From Simmondsia chinensis (taxonomy: Eukaryota; Streptophyta; Magnoliopsida; Caryophyllales; Simmondsiaceae): DNA of 64,000 nucleotides. This document shows, piece after piece, positions 63,417-64,000 of this stretch (position 1 is the stretch's first letter; every line of letters begins with the position of its first letter). The notes beneath the pieces are model-generated. The model had not been told where the DNA came from. It made no database searches and saw nothing but the letters and a program-made list of their open reading frames with translations. The stretch spans positions 15,254,501 through 15,318,500 of the forward strand of contig JAGTTD010000001.1 of assembly GCA_018398585.1 (NCBI GenBank), in the 5' to 3' direction. Made by a program: the position numbers and the translations under genes.

Positions 63417-64000
63417 GATTATAATTCCTAAATTTCATAGTGGATGAGGCACCCATTTGTGTCATGTGGTATTTCCCTCCAGTTGAGAGAAGGTTTCTAG
63501 GTAAATACTAATATTGATTGTTTTGTTGATTTTTGCGTCTGCTTTTGTTGAGTGTGATTTTTCCCAACATGATTCTAAACTTTACAATTGACCTCATGTA
63601 CTTTTCAATTTGTAAAATAGTCTCATGGACTTTGTTGCCACACTCAAAGCACCCCCTCAACTTTTTAGCTGAATACAATGCATCCACTATATATTCAATT
63701 TAGCTTCATAAATTATCACAATAAACACAACCCACCCCAAACAAATTAAATTTAAATAATAAGCCCTCATACTGTATTTAGACTCAAATAATCGCAGTAC
63801 ATCAAATTTAATGCTTAATAAGGTAGATATTATTTTTAATTTAAGCGTGTATATGTGTGTGTGTGTGAGGGGGCGCGCGCTTGCCCTCGCGTGTGTTGTT
63901 TTTGTTTGACAACATAATTTAAGACTACTTAAAATTGAATGTGCAAGGTGCGTCTTTGTTTATATAGAAATTTAGGGGTGATTATTTTTTCAATTAGATA
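63417..64000. repeat. Right flank: LTR-like tail and foldback-type repeat
   Basis: 63490-63570 ('aaggtttctaggtaaatact', then an end in CCCAACA) resembles the last part of the copia-2 LTR and may be the tail of a related LTR. From 63590 the text ('cctcatgtacttttcaattt', 'gaatacaatgcatccact') is of the same type as 47398 and 50440. A TG/GC microsatellite lies at about 63846-63895. No gene. Confidence 0.4.

Noticed and set aside
1..64000. CRISPR array, operon, prophage or bacterial defence system
   Set aside because: No regularly spaced repeats with unique spacers and no prokaryotic gene layout; the window is plant nuclear DNA.

Overview
This is nuclear DNA from a flowering plant, almost certainly a eudicot with a repeat-rich genome. 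The evidence is the AT-rich background, spliceosomal introns, the plant lineages of Ty1/copia and Ty3/gypsy elements (minus-strand primer sites related to TGGTATCAGAGC), a RICESLEEPER-type hAT transposase, plant-type MITEs, Pol III SINEs, and one host gene of a plant-specific RRM family (BPA1-like). The species cannot be named from the sequence. All coordinates and alignments were made by eye.

Layout. 1-4626: a non-autonomous LTR element (LARD-A) whose 3' LTR is split by a smaller LTR element (2092-4584, target duplication TTTTA). Both lie in a decayed minus-strand Ty3/gypsy element (4627-10918), which also carries a Tourist-like MITE (5660-6507) and a 2.3-kb solo-LTR-like insertion (7101-9394, duplication GTGAG). 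10919-13252: AT-rich DNA with a foldback repeat pair and a MULE-type MITE. 13253-18422: a recent copia element (349-bp LTRs, duplication ATATA) with three stops and one frameshift. 18508-18622: a tRNA-type SINE. 19336-25297: a minus-strand gypsy element (duplication CAAAT). 25440-27290: an older gypsy gag-pro-RT relic. 28000-33000: mostly AT-rich DNA without a recognisable gene.

33295-44961 is the only host gene I can support: eight coding exons, 269 residues, a BPA1-like RRM protein. Its third intron is 8.2 kb and has collected a MITE, two LINE 3' ends, a tRNA-type SINE relic, a poly(A) retroposon, and a minus-strand LTR element, each of whose LTRs was separately hit by a SINE with a 5S rRNA head. 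A degenerate inverted copy of exons 6-7 with their introns lies downstream at 45945-47397, so gene and fragment form a long inverted repeat.

47398-64000: foldback repeats, a hAT MITE (48913-49539), a minus-strand copia relic missing its RT core (50969-54784), and a plus-strand copia element (55382-63416) split in its zinc knuckle by a 3.1-kb hAT transposon with a broken transposase.

I see no operon, CRISPR array or new multi-gene system. The most interesting items are the 5S-headed SINEs that share a 3' tail with LINE ends in the same intron, and the inverted gene fragment that could template a long hairpin RNA if transcription reads through.
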